From the NCBI GenBank assembly GCA_002238555.1, contig MPMO01000003.1, forward strand, positions 98,796 to 162,795: 64,000 nucleotides of DNA. The letters run 5' to 3'. The notes under the pieces are model-generated. The model saw nothing but the letters and a program-made list of their open reading frames with translations, had not been told where the DNA came from and ran no database searches. A program made the translations under genes and the position numbers. Positions within the stretch are counted from its first letter, which is position 1. Every line of letters starts with the position of its first letter. Of the stretch, positions 1-8,818 are shown piece after piece. This DNA comes from Caldilineaceae bacterium bin34 (GTDB lineage: Bacteria; Chloroflexota; Anaerolineae; Caldilineales; Caldilineaceae).

Positions 1-3000
1 GCACAACATCGGGTAGGGGTTCGGCAAATTCCAGCCAGGCCCTGCCGCCGCCGAACAGTCGCCCGAAATAGGCGGTGAAGCCCTGATTGATTCGATCGAA
101 GGCGGCCAGGGTCTTCGTTTCGAGGTCCTGGTCAATGCCTTCGGCGATCGCCAGCAGCCTGTTCTCCGATTCCTCCAAATCCGCCAGCTGTTCGGCCAAC
201 AGGTCCAGGCGCGCCTGCTGCCGCTTGAACGCGAGGTAGATGTCCTGGTCGACGGTTCCGCACCGGAGAATGCGCTGTCGCAGTCCCTTGCGTTCCGGAA
301 GGTCCTCCCGCGGCTGCCAGGTCCCGGCTGCAACCGAGGCCCGGCAGCGCGCCAACCGCTCCCGAGCCTGGAGCTCGTCCGCCTCGGGCAGCGTCTCGCC
401 CCGCACCAATGCCAGGTCATCCGCCAACATTGCCGGCAGCGCGGCCTGTTCGGTTCTGGCAATGTCCCGCTCCATCTCCAGTCGTGCCAGGCGGGTCTGC
501 ACCGCGTTCAGATCCGTGTTCAGGCGCTGCCGTACCTCGTCCAAATCCCTCTGCCGGTCCAGGAAAATCCGGGTGGCGTTCCCAAGCTGTTCAAGGCGCG
601 CCATCTCCCTCGCAAGGAGGTCGGACCGGTCCGTCTGCTGGTCTGCCAGAATCCGGACTTCCTGCTCCAGTTGCGCAGTTTGGACTTGAAGTGACTCCAG
701 GCTTGCCACCACGTGCCCTGCCTCCCCCTGCGCGGCGCCTTCCGCGGCCGTCGCCCGGCGTACCTGCTCTGCAACCTTCTGGACGGTAATTTCAGTCTCG
801 TGGAGATCCTGACGGGCCTCAGCCAACTTGGAAGACGTGTCCTGCGCATCCGCTTGATCGGCATCCGTTCGCAACTGCGCCAGCCTGGTCTCCAGTTCTG
901 ACCGCCGGCCTTGCAACTCGCGCTCGCTGTCCTGATGCGTCCGCATCCGTTTGTTGAGATCGTCAACGGCCTGCCGCAATTGGCCCGACTCCCGCTCCGT
1001 CGCCTCCTGTTCAGCCTGCAGGCCGCGTAGCTCGGTTGTCAGGTCGCGGATGCGCCGTCTGGCATGTTCCTTGGCGGCTTCGGCCGTCTCCAGTACATGC
1101 TGCATGTCGGCTGCGTGCTGTGCAGCTTCGTCCACCTCGCGGCGAGCGTGATCCGTCCGCGCGCACGCTTCGGACAGCCGGAGTTCGATCTGGGCTTCCG
1201 CCTCCCGGTCCGCCTCGTCCCCGTGCACCATGGACAGGAGGCGATCCGCCGCTTCCTCCTCCGTTGTAGGGGTGCCGACCACACCCGGAGCCCTGAACAG
1301 GCATCCGTCCCTGGTGGCAATCTGCCATGCCTGGCCGGGTTCGAGTTCCTCCCACAGGCGATTGGCGGTCTCGAGGTTCTCAACCACCCAACAGTGTCCC
1401 AGCAGCGCCCGCACCACGGGCCGCAACTCGCTGCCGCAATGTACCAGTTCGCTTGCCACGCCGGCGCCCTCACGCCTGTCCGGAACCGGCCAGGATGCCG
1501 GCACACGGTCGATTGCCGCGACCATGACGCCAAGGTGGCCATCAGTGTTCGGTGGCAGAAGCTGCAGGGCACCGTTCCAGTGCCGTGCCACGAGACACTG
1601 CGCCCAGGGCCCCAGACATGCGGCCACGGCTGCTCTCCATGCGGGCTGTACATCCAGAAGGGCCCCGAGCAGGCCTATGGTGTCGAGGGAATCGGCCTGT
1701 GCCTGCGAAAGGTTGAAATCCCGAATGCGGGCGTCCAGGTATTCGGCGCGCAGCTGTCGGCGAACCCGGGCTTCAATCTGCCGACGCTCCAAGTCCTGTT
1801 GCAGAGCCAATGCCGCCGCGGAGGTGTTGCGGAGGTCCAACTCGTTGAATTCCGCCCGTTCAAGTCGCTCCCGCAACTCTATCAGTTCCATCTCGACTGC
1901 ATCGCCCTGTGTGCGTTCGCCGGCCAGGGCCTCGGTACCTGCCTTCTCCGCCGCCCCCACCTCCTCCAAGGCTTTCCGATTGGCCTCCAGCCGATCCTCC
2001 AGTCGCTGCCTGTCAAGGTCTGCTTTCAGGTGTCGTTCGGCATGGCGGCGCGCCGTACGTTCCAGTTCCCCAAGGGTTCGGTGTATGGTTTCCAGTTCCT
2101 GGTGCAGGTTTTGTTGGGTTGCCCGATGAAGGTCGTGGGCAGTCTGCAATTCCTTCACTGCTGCTTCCTGCCGGGCATGGACCGTCTTCAGTTCGGCCAG
2201 TTCCGTCTCCGCGCGTCTCGTTTCCAATCCGGCTTCGGCAACCTCGTCGACGAGTTCCTTTTGTCGCCGTTCGCGATCCTGGCGCAACCCTTTGAGCTGG
2301 GTCAGGCGTTCCCTGAGAATCGCGTCAAGCTTCAGGACTTCGGCCTGCGCGGCCTGTGCTTCCTGCGCCTTCCGTTGTTGGAGGGCCAGTTCCGCGGCCG
2401 CGTTCCGATGGTCGTCCTGTAGCCGCCTGGATCGTTGGTGGTTGTCTTCCAGTCGCGCCTCCAGGGACTGCACCTGTTGTTCGGTCCCAACGACCGCCTG
2501 GCTCAGGGATTCAACTTTCCGATCCCGCTGCATGACCATCGCACAGTACCAGTCGTCGAGGCTGGCCGACATCTGTTCCGCCAACGCGTTGCGTCGGGTC
2601 ACGGTGCGCGCCTGGCGCGCCAGGTGTTCGATCGATACTTCGAGGTCCCTCGCTTCCCTGCGCACTGGGGCAAGGCGCGCCCGCACACTCGCCAGCCTGC
2701 GTTCGGACGCTTGCTTGCGCAGCTTGATACCGTAGACTCCGGCCGCTTCCTCGATGGCTTGGCGCCTGCGCAACGGATCCGCGTCGAGCAGTGCATCCGC
2801 ATGGCCCTGCCTAATTAGGCTGAAGGTGCGCTGCGACAATCCATAGGGTGCCAGCAATTCCCGGATCTGCCGCAACAGGACCCGTTGTCCGTTCAGTTGG
2901 TACTCGCTGTCGCCGTCTCGGTGTCCCGTGCGTCGAACCGTGAGCTCCGAGATTTCGGTCGGCAGAATGTCGGCCGCCTCGTCGACCCGGATTTCCACTT

Positions 3001-3235
3001 CCGCCAGATTGCGCGACGGCGCGCCGTTGAGGGAGCGGTGGATCAGGTCCGCTGCACGCTTGATGCGCAGGGCGGTGGGGGCCTGTTCCCCCAGGACCCA
3101 GGCCAACCCGTCCACGACATTGCTCTTGCCGCTGCCGTTGGGGCCGACCAGCACCGTGATCCCGGCCGACAGCCGGATTTCCGTTTGGCGCCCGAAGGTC
3201 TTGAACCCTTGGAGCAGAATGGATTTCAATTTCAT
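1..3235 (-). CDS. smc: Chromosome segregation ATPase SMC, C-terminus cut by window edge
   Basis: SMC forms the dimeric, DNA-entrapping ATPase of bacterial condensin (with ScpA/ScpB). The frame starting at the ATG at 3235 stays open to the left edge, about 1078 codons, against a usual 1150-1200, so only the last part of the C-terminal head is missing. The N-terminal head has the Walker A motif GPNGSGKSN at residues 31-39. It is followed by a long charged coiled coil, a hinge roughly at residues 500-660, a returning coil, and the start of the C-terminal head with LFGGGRAWLEF near residue 1060. The signature and Walker B motifs lie beyond the edge. A short upstream frame ends in an ATGA overlap with this start. 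The identification is firm; the missing end means function cannot be fully confirmed here. Confidence 0.95.
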   Translation of the reverse strand, partial: MKLKSILLQGFKTFGRQTEIRLSAGITVLVGPNGSGKSNVVDGLAWVLGEQAPTALRIKRAADLIHRSLNGAPSRNLAEVEIRVDEAADILPTEISELTVRRTGHRDGDSEYQLNGQRVLLRQIRELLAPYGLSQRTFSLIRQGHADALLDADPLRRRQAIEEAAGVYGIKLRKQASERRLASVRARLAPVRREARDLEVSIEHLARQARTVTRRNALAEQMSASLDDWYCAMVMQRDRKVESLSQAVVGTEQQVQSLEARLEDNHQRSRRLQDDHRNAAAELALQQRKAQEAQAAQAEVLKLDAILRERLTQLKGLRQDRERRQKELVDEVAEAGLETRRAETELAELKTVHARQEAAVKELQTAHDLHRATQQNLHQELETIHRTLGELERTARRHAERHLKADLDRQRLEDRLEANRKALEEVGAAEKAGTEALAGERTQGDAVEMELIELRERLERAEFNELDLRNTSAAALALQQDLERRQIEARVRRQLRAEYLDARIRDFNLSQAQADSLDTIGLLGALLDVQPAWRAAVAACLGPWAQCLVARHWNGALQLLPPNTDGHLGVMVAAIDRVPASWPVPDRREGAGVASELVHCGSELRPVVRALLGHCWVVENLETANRLWEELEPGQAWQIATRDGCLFRAPGVVGTPTTEEEAADRLLSMVHGDEADREAEAQIELRLSEACARTDHARREVDEAAQHAADMQHVLETAEAAKEHARRRIRDLTTELRGLQAEQEATERESGQLRQAVDDLNKRMRTHQDSERELQGRRSELETRLAQLRTDADQADAQDTSSKLAEARQDLHETEITVQKVAEQVRRATAAEGAAQGEAGHVVASLESLQVQTAQLEQEVRILADQQTDRSDLLAREMARLEQLGNATRIFLDRQRDLDEVRQRLNTDLNAVQTRLARLEMERDIARTEQAALPAMLADDLALVRGETLPEADELQARERLARCRASVAAGTWQPREDLPERKGLRQRILRCGTVDQDIYLAFKRQQARLDLLAEQLADLEESENRLLAIAEGIDQDLETKTLAAFDRINQGFTAYFGRLFGGGRAWLEFAEPLPDVV

Positions 3236-3348
3236 TCGCTTGCCAGGCGCATTTTCGAATCCAGCAAGCTGCCAACCATGGACACAGACCGGTCCGGTTG
3301 CACCCGCGACAGCTCCTGCAGCCCATCATAGCGATTCGGGTCCGACAT
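3232..3348 (-). CDS. Possible 38-aa peptide upstream of smc
   Basis: A 38-codon frame begins with ATG at 3348 and ends in a TGA that overlaps the smc ATG (ATGA at 3235-3232), the arrangement typical of translational coupling. The peptide reads like a mixed polar/hydrophobic helix (ends SLLDSKMRLASE) and matches no family I recognise. The frame can be extended to an ATG at 3423. It could equally be untranslated leader with a chance overlap; the main support is the start/stop geometry. Confidence 0.25.
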   Translation of the reverse strand: MSDPNRYDGLQELSRVQPDRSVSMVGSLLDSKMRLASE

Positions 3349-3401
3349 CCGTTTCGAATGCCGTAACCAACAACCGTCGGGGCCGTGATTGGGGAACCGC
3401 T

Positions 3402-4121
3402 TCATGTTGCCGTCAACAACCACAGAATCAACCCGCCGACCATGGCCAAACCGCTGGCTCCCAGCAGCGGCTTGCGTACCGGCAAGTCCTCCGCAGGCTC
3501 ACGGCCGCGCTTCCATGCAACTCGGGCAAACACCGGATGCGCCATCATTGAGCCCAACAGGAGAAGTGCGGGACCGGAACGCACGTTGGCAACTGCCAAG
3601 GAAAACGCGGTGCCGGCTTGCGGTCCGGCAACGTCCGCGCTGAGGACAGCCCACGCCAGGGCGGCCCGGTTGGCTTGCTCAACCATCACAAAGGTTCCGG
3701 TCAGGCCTCCGGTCAACAAGCTGCCAAGAGTAAGGAGAAGCGAGTTGAGCAGCAAGCCCACCGCCTCGCCATCGGGCCCGAAACCGAAATTGGGCTCGAG
3801 GCCGGCATGGAACCGTTGGAGCCAAAGCCCGCGCAGGTCAAAGCCGCCCGGCACTGCGTTCAGAACCGCAGCAGGCCCGATCCAGGCGGCTGCCCTGATG
3901 GTCGCGGCCTGCACCGCCAGCCACAAAACAGTCACTGCTGCCTGTTGGCCGACCCCGCCGGATAGAATCGCGGTCGCAGACACGGCGGTCAAGCCAATGA
4001 CCTGCAACGACACCATCAGCCAGGAAACTCCCATCAGGGCGGGCCACAGCGTGGTGAGGCAGGCGAAGAAACCGGCAATCAAGTAAAATGCCGGGTCCGA
4101 TGCGGGTTTGTATCGGGTCAT
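3402..4121 (-). CDS. Multi-pass membrane protein of unknown function
   Basis: I do not recognise this gene. The ATG at 4121 gives 239 residues (MTRYKPASDPAFYLIAGF...), preferred over a start at 4187 whose extra 22 residues are Arg/Pro-rich and look untranslated. There are about five hydrophobic segments: near residues 12-55, 60-85, 120-145, 155-185 and 220-238. Between the second and third lies a soluble loop rich in Gly, Phe and Asn. No catalytic motif is visible. It is divergent from another unassigned membrane protein 66 bases away. The layout loosely resembles Yip1-type integral membrane proteins, but that is a guess. Confidence 0.6.
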   Translation of the reverse strand: MTRYKPASDPAFYLIAGFFACLTTLWPALMGVSWLMVSLQVIGLTAVSATAILSGGVGQQAAVTVLWLAVQAATIRAAAWIGPAAVLNAVPGGFDLRGLWLQRFHAGLEPNFGFGPDGEAVGLLLNSLLLTLGSLLTGGLTGTFVMVEQANRAALAWAVLSADVAGPQAGTAFSLAVANVRSGPALLLLGSMMAHPVFARVAWKRGREPAEDLPVRKPLLGASGLAMVGGLILWLLTAT

Positions 4122-4187
4122 CAACCGAGCTGCAGAAGGCGGTAGCCGACGGCCGCCACAGGTCGGCCGTCTTCGCTGCCGCCGCAT

Positions 4188-4784
4188 ATGGCGGGCGTCT
4201 GGATCATGTTTGAGTTGTTCAGTCCCTTCTTCCTTTGGCGCACCTCATTGGCCGAGGTTAGCAGCATGGCGCCGCCATTGGAGTATGCCCTCCTGATGCT
4301 GGCAGTCGTGGTGCTGGCAGAGGTTTTGGTGCGGAGCGCGGAGCAGTTCATGCGGACACTTACCGGTCGGTGCCTGTTCCGATTTCAACTGGCGGCCGGG
4401 GCATTGACCGCCACCGCCTATCTGGGTGCCGGGGGCGTCGTTTACACATTGCTAACGACGGTCTACGGGGTTCATGTCGAGTTCTCTCGATTCCTGCCCC
4501 TGTTCATCATGGCGGGCCTGCCCCGGATCTTGATCATTTATCGGCTCCTACCCTATTTGGGACGCACATTCGGAGTGCTGCTCAACATCTGGACCGCCGG
4601 ATTGCTGTGGCGCGTGCTCGATGTCGGATACGCGCTGGATGCCTGGCAGAAAGCCATGACCTGTCTTCTGGCCCTCGCGGTGTTTTTCCTGGTACAGCGC
4701 CTCATTCCCAAGGCCGCTGCCTCTGACACCGGAGACTCCGTAATGCCCGCAGTGGATCCCCGCTTCGCCCACAGCAGTGGATAG
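4188..4784 (+). CDS. Small multi-pass membrane protein, possibly Yip1-like
   Basis: This encodes 198 residues from ATG 4188; a second ATG at 4206 (MFELFSPFF) is equally possible and neither has a clear Shine-Dalgarno. About five hydrophobic spans are visible: near residues 30-50, 65-90, 100-120, 125-145 and 155-175. A short charged N-terminus and a polar tail (PAVDPRFAHSSG) flank them. No enzymatic motif is seen. The topology and the divergent membrane-protein neighbour at 3402-4121 suggest a membrane pair. The next gene starts 9 bases downstream, so the two are probably cotranscribed. Function unknown. Confidence 0.65.
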   Translation: MAGVWIMFELFSPFFLWRTSLAEVSSMAPPLEYALLMLAVVVLAEVLVRSAEQFMRTLTGRCLFRFQLAAGALTATAYLGAGGVVYTLLTTVYGVHVEFSRFLPLFIMAGLPRILIIYRLLPYLGRTFGVLLNIWTAGLLWRVLDVGYALDAWQKAMTCLLALAVFFLVQRLIPKAAASDTGDSVMPAVDPRFAHSSG

Positions 4785-4793
4785 GGGGATGCC

Positions 4794-5792
4794 ATGCCCA
4801 GCGTTGCCAATGTCCACTTGGACGCGGCCTTTTGGATTTGGGGGTGCGTGCTGACGGTGTTCCTGGGATTTGCCATTTACCCGATCCTGACACTGGGACC
4901 CTACATACGCGCCGGTTGCCGGACCAAAATCCATCGCAATCGCATCCCACCGGACAACAAGGTTCGGCAACCCAATCCCAATGGCGACGCCTTCGTACTG
5001 TTCCTGTCCGGTGTGGGCCGGGTTTCGGCCCTGACCATGAGCCGCCGGGAACAGGGCATCCTGCACCGGCTGGCGGAGCTGTGCGGCGGTGCCGTCCTGT
5101 TGGACGATGTCTTCGCGTACTCGATCAACAACCTGCCGCTGGTGTCCAACCGCAAACTCAGTCCGATGTGGCGGTGGGCCCTGCGCCAAAAGCTGAAGAA
5201 ACGGTTGCACAATTCGACCCTCGGATACCTTATCAACCTGCGCAACATCCTGCACATCCTGATTTCCGCCGACAGCCGGTACGCTATGGTATACAACCGC
5301 GGTTGTGCCCACGTTATCACCGATCATCTGCAACAGTACGGCTATGACCTCGCCCAGCCCAAGCCCTTGGTGATCGTCTCCTACAGTGGGGCGGGCCAAA
5401 TCGCCGCCGGCGCAGTCCAACACCTGTCGGACGAGTACCGATTGCCGGTGTACGTCTTGATGCTGGCTTGCTTCTTCACCGGTTCGGGCGTCGATCGCGC
5501 CAGCCATGTCTGGGAATTCATCGGCTCGGCGGACCAGGCCTATCGGTTTTGTCTGTTGTTTTCCCCCAGTCGATGGCTGATTCCGCGGCTGTCCCTTTGG
5601 CGGCGGCTGACCGTTGCCGGACGGACCACCAGGATTGACATGGGTGCCATGAAACATACCGGACGCGGCGGCTATCTGGACCGCAACAGCGTCACACCCG
5701 AAGGCGTACCGTTCATCGATGCCACCGCCCGGGCGATGGCGGACGTGATCAACAGGATCAGGACCGGCTCCGAGTTCCGCAAGGAGGCATGA
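4794..5792 (+). CDS. Conserved hypothetical protein with N-terminal membrane segment and possible serine-hydrolase elbow
   Basis: This is a 332-residue protein starting at ATG 4794, nine bases after the preceding gene and behind a purine-rich GGATAGGGGG. Residues 12-38 are hydrophobic (a signal anchor or single transmembrane helix). The soluble part contains VIVSYSGAGQIAAG near residues 193-206, where Y-S-G-A-G could be a nucleophile elbow of an alpha/beta hydrolase fold. It is preceded by a beta-strand-like run and followed by a helix. A plausible catalytic acid and His are not obvious, so hydrolase activity is only a suggestion. It ends in an ATGA overlap at 5789-5792, next to the start region of gltX. 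Confidence 0.6.
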   Translation: MPSVANVHLDAAFWIWGCVLTVFLGFAIYPILTLGPYIRAGCRTKIHRNRIPPDNKVRQPNPNGDAFVLFLSGVGRVSALTMSRREQGILHRLAELCGGAVLLDDVFAYSINNLPLVSNRKLSPMWRWALRQKLKKRLHNSTLGYLINLRNILHILISADSRYAMVYNRGCAHVITDHLQQYGYDLAQPKPLVIVSYSGAGQIAAGAVQHLSDEYRLPVYVLMLACFFTGSGVDRASHVWEFIGSADQAYRFCLLFSPSRWLIPRLSLWRRLTVAGRTTRIDMGAMKHTGRGGYLDRNSVTPEGVPFIDATARAMADVINRIRTGSEFRKEA

Positions 5793-5793
5793 C

Positions 5794-7347
5794 ATCACCA
5801 CACCCGACGCACGGCATGCCCTGTCAACTCGAAGTGTCCGCACGCGGTTTGCGCCCAGCCCCACGGGCCAACTGCATCTGGGCGGGTTGCGCACCGCGCT
5901 GTTCACATGGCTTTGGGCGCGGCACAACCAGGGCACCTTCATTCTGCGCATTGAGGACACAGACAGCAAGCGATTCGATCCGGCAAGTGTTGGGTCGATC
6001 ACTTCGGCGCTGAAATGGCTGGAACTTGATTGGGACGAAGGCCCGGAAGTCGGCGGCGGCCATGGTCCCTATGTCCAAAGCGAGCGCGGCGCAATCTATC
6101 GATGCCATGCCGAGCATCTGATTGGGGCCGGTCACGCCTACCGGTGTTTTTGCTCGCCGGCCCGGCTGGCGGATTTGCGCCGCCGACAGCAAAGTGCAGG
6201 CCGGCCTTCCGGCTATGACGGCCATTGTCGCCGCTTGGCCAAGCGGCAGGCTCAAGCCATGGCGGACCGCGGCCACGAACACACGATCCGCCTTGCCGTG
6301 CCCGATTCCGGGGCCGTCCAAGTCGACGATCTGATCCGGGGCCGTATCTCGGTCGACGCGGCCACCCTGCACGATCCCGTGCTCCTGAAGAGCGACGGCA
6401 TGGCCGTCTACCACTTGGCTGTGGTTGTGGACGACCACCTGATGGGCATCACCGATGTGCTGCGCGGACAAGAGTGGCTGCCCACCGCCCCCTACCATTG
6501 GCTGCTTTACCAGGCGTTTGGATGGGACGTGCCGGCCTTTGTGCACCTGCCGGTCATCCTCAATCCCAACGGTGCGGGCAAAATGAGTAAGCGCCGCCCG
6601 CCTCTCGTCGACGGAGCCGTCATGCCCGTGCACGTTGACGAATTCCGGGATGCCGGTTATCTCCCCGAGGCCATGTTCAACTTCCTCGCGCTGTTGGGCT
6701 GGACCGCCGATGCGTCCGAGGAAGTCTTCGCCCGGGACGAACTGGTCCGACGGTTCGATGTGCGCAGCATTTCCGCGGCTCCGGCAACGATGCCCTATGA
6801 CAAGCTGGCCTGGATGAACGGGTTGTATCTGCGCAAGATGGACCGGGAAGCAGTGCTGGCCATGCTGCACCCGTTCCTCGCCGAGGCGTTTGGACGCACC
6901 CCGTCCCAACTTTCGGCCATGCCCGGCCTGACCATTGTGGTTGGGGAGTTGGTCGACCGGATTCGCACGCTGTCGGAAGCTCCTGCCTGGCTTGAGTGGT
7001 TGTTTGCCGATCCGGCCGGGTTGGACTATCCGGATCCGGACATGTTGCTGGCCCGCAAACAGGACCGGGGCACCAGTGTTTCACTGTTGAAGAGCGCGGC
7101 GGACACGGTTGCCGCCATGCCGGTGTTCGACGCCGCCTCCCTGGAAACCGCAATCCGCGACACAGCGGCCCACAGCGACACCAAACCGGGGCTGTACTTC
7201 GGTTGCATGCGTGCAGCCCTGTCGGGTGCAAGGGCATCCCTGCCCCTGTTTCCGATTGCCGAGGCACTGGGGCAGGACAAAGTTGCGACTCGCCTGAGGC
7301 ACGCGGCACAGGTGCTTGAAGCAGCAGGTCATGCCGCCGAGGTTTGA
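5794..7347 (+). CDS. gltX: Glutamyl-tRNA synthetase (start codon unresolved)
   Basis: Class I synthetase charging tRNA-Glu in the cytosol. The protein has RFAPSPTGQLHLGG (HIGH-type motif), LRIEDTDSKR, and GKMSKRRPP (KMSKS motif), then an anticodon-binding C-terminal half. It is about 500 residues, normal for the family. The start is odd. The HIGH motif lies upstream of the first in-frame TTG (5887), and no ATG, GTG or TTG occurs in frame back to the stop at 5746. An AGGAGG at 5782-5787 sits 6 bases before an ATC (5794), which I took as the nominal start. CTG 5821 is another option. Alternatively, translation starts at ATG 5789 in the next frame and one base is missing before about 5835. The family assignment is firm, the start is not. 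Confidence 0.88.
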   Translation: MTTPDARHALSTRSVRTRFAPSPTGQLHLGGLRTALFTWLWARHNQGTFILRIEDTDSKRFDPASVGSITSALKWLELDWDEGPEVGGGHGPYVQSERGAIYRCHAEHLIGAGHAYRCFCSPARLADLRRRQQSAGRPSGYDGHCRRLAKRQAQAMADRGHEHTIRLAVPDSGAVQVDDLIRGRISVDAATLHDPVLLKSDGMAVYHLAVVVDDHLMGITDVLRGQEWLPTAPYHWLLYQAFGWDVPAFVHLPVILNPNGAGKMSKRRPPLVDGAVMPVHVDEFRDAGYLPEAMFNFLALLGWTADASEEVFARDELVRRFDVRSISAAPATMPYDKLAWMNGLYLRKMDREAVLAMLHPFLAEAFGRTPSQLSAMPGLTIVVGELVDRIRTLSEAPAWLEWLFADPAGLDYPDPDMLLARKQDRGTSVSLLKSAADTVAAMPVFDAASLETAIRDTAAHSDTKPGLYFGCMRAALSGARASLPLFPIAEALGQDKVATRLRHAAQVLEAAGHAAEV

Positions 7348-7461
7348 CTGTCGTCGGGGTGGCAGGCGCGCGCCTGCGCCGCCTTGTTCCCCGGGACCGG
7401 TCAGGGGCCGTTCGACGCGTGAAACCGCGGACGGGGCAACCCTTTCCAGCGGACCGTCGCT

Positions 7462-7467
7462 TATAAT
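7462..7467 (+). promoter_or_regulatory. -10 box of the tRNA-Gln promoter
   Basis: TATAAT is a perfect -10 hexamer 31 bases before the mature tRNA-Gln 5' end. No good -35 hexamer lies 16-18 bases upstream. The position suits a stable-RNA promoter. Confidence 0.55.
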
Positions 7468-7498
7468 GGACTCCCAAGGTCGGTTACCGGACCTGTGG

Positions 7499-7570
7499 TG
7501 GGGGATAGTTTAATCGGCAGAACACATGACTCTGGATCATGTAGTCGGGGTTCAAATCCCTGTCCCCCAG
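7499..7570 (+). tRNA. tRNA-Gln (anticodon CUG)
   Basis: The acceptor arms TGGGGGA (7499-7505) and TCCCCCA (7563-7569) pair fully, followed by discriminator G 7570. The anticodon stem CATGA/TCATG encloses the loop CTCTGGA, giving anticodon CTG (reads CAG). The T arm has GTTCAAATC between GGGGT-type pairs. CCA is not encoded. The first base is U, as expected for tRNA-Gln. It lies between glutamyl- and glutaminyl-tRNA synthetase genes, an unusually direct association. Confidence 0.95.
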
Positions 7571-7631
7571 TCTTGGCCGCCCAGCCGCCCGCTTGAAGCC
7601 GCGCTCGCGGCTTCATTTGTTTGCATAGCAC

Positions 7632-8717
7632 GTGGACTTGATCATGGATGACGCTTCTCGCCTCCAGGTTGCGCGCGACGCGGCCGAACGCATGGGACAG
7701 CGGCTCTCCATGCTGCTGGACGCACTGGACGAGGGGCAGCGGGGTTGTCTGTGTCTCGATTTTGCGGACGAGCAGGAGCGAACTTTCTGGAACTACACGC
7801 CGATTGCCAGGCAGGGCCTGGCGCTCAGGAACATGACCCGACCGCAGCACCAGCTCGTGATGCAATTGCTGCATGACACGCTCAGTCCGACCGGGTACAA
7901 CACGGTCCAGTTAATCATGGCCATGGAAGCAATCCTGGACGGCAAGGAGGGATTTACCCGGCCCCTTCCGGGGCGGGACCCCCAGAACTACAGCCTGTCC
8001 CTCTTTGGACGGCCCGATGCGATCGAACCGTGGAGTTGGCGGTTCGAAGGCCATCATGTGTCCCTGCACTTTGCCGTGGCGAACGGACGCCTGCTGTCCC
8101 CGTATCCCTTGTTCCTGGGTTCCAATCCCGCCGAAAGCGCGCTGCGCGGCGGCGCGAATCTGCGCCCGTTGCATGATCTCGAGGACTGTGCCCGCGTCCT
8201 GTTCGAATCGCTTGACGGGTCCCAGCGGCGGCATGCGCTGCTTTCGGCCCATGCACCACAGGACATCCTCCTGGGGAGCGTGTCCCGGGTGGACTATGAA
8301 TTGCCGCCATCCTTCGACACCGATGGCTGGATGCGGGCGACCGGGGCCAGCCCCGAGGATGTCGACCGGTTGTTGATCCGACGCCACGGAGCCGGCGTTA
8401 GTCTTGCCAACCTCAAACCGGACCAGGCCTCCAGCCTGCAAGCCTTGGTTGGACATTACCTGAGCTGTTTGGCGGACGATGTGGCCGAAGCGGAACAGGC
8501 CCGGATTGGCGACCTCTCAGGCACCCCCCTGCACTTCGCCTGGTCCGGCAGCGCGCGCCGCCGGGAACCCCACTACTACCGTATTCAGGCTCCCGGATTT
8601 CTCATTGAATTCGACAACTATCAGAACGACGCCAACCATATCCACTCGGTTTGGCGGGATCCCGCCAACGACTTTGGGCGGGACGCATTGGCTTCCCATT
8701 ACCGCCACAGCCATTGA
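7632..8717 (+). CDS. DUF3500 domain protein
   Basis: This 361-residue protein starts at GTG 7632, with an alternative ATG at 7644 four codons later. It spans the DUF3500 family along its whole length. Visible family features are WNYTPIARQGLALRNMT near residues 55-70, the Q-L-L-x-LSPTGY segment, RDPQNYSLSLFGRP, W-S-W-RFEGHHVSLHF near residue 137-150, and a C-terminal block ending in FDNYQNDANHIHSVWRD. The family has no established biochemical role that I know. The many conserved His, Asp and Trp residues suggest an enzyme or ligand binder. There is no signal peptide, so it is probably cytosolic. It sits between tRNA-Gln and glnS with no evident functional link. Confidence 0.85.
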   Translation: MDLIMDDASRLQVARDAAERMGQRLSMLLDALDEGQRGCLCLDFADEQERTFWNYTPIARQGLALRNMTRPQHQLVMQLLHDTLSPTGYNTVQLIMAMEAILDGKEGFTRPLPGRDPQNYSLSLFGRPDAIEPWSWRFEGHHVSLHFAVANGRLLSPYPLFLGSNPAESALRGGANLRPLHDLEDCARVLFESLDGSQRRHALLSAHAPQDILLGSVSRVDYELPPSFDTDGWMRATGASPEDVDRLLIRRHGAGVSLANLKPDQASSLQALVGHYLSCLADDVAEAEQARIGDLSGTPLHFAWSGSARRREPHYYRIQAPGFLIEFDNYQNDANHIHSVWRDPANDFGRDALASHYRHSH

Positions 8718-8760
8718 ATGGTTCTTCCTTTGGGCGGGACCTCGATCCCGGTCCATTTGC

Positions 8761-8766
8761 TAGAAT
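8761..8766 (+). promoter_or_regulatory. Likely -10 box for glnS
   Basis: TAGAAT lies 52 bases before the glnS ATG in the short gap after the DUF3500 stop. No convincing -35 is seen. It resembles the other GCTAGAAT-type -10 boxes in the window. Confidence 0.4.
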
Positions 8767-8818
8767 CCGCGCTCTGGGCCGGGGTCAATCCCGCCTGCCG
8801 CCGCCAAGGAATCAAGGT

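Noticed and set aside
1064..2422. Open plus-strand frame of 452 codons
   Set aside because: Lies antisense inside the smc coiled coil; composition is that of a mirror frame in GC-rich DNA, and the smc frame carries the real motifs.
4548..6002. Minus-strand frame of 484 codons
   Set aside because: Antisense to three plus-strand genes with recognisable or better coding features.
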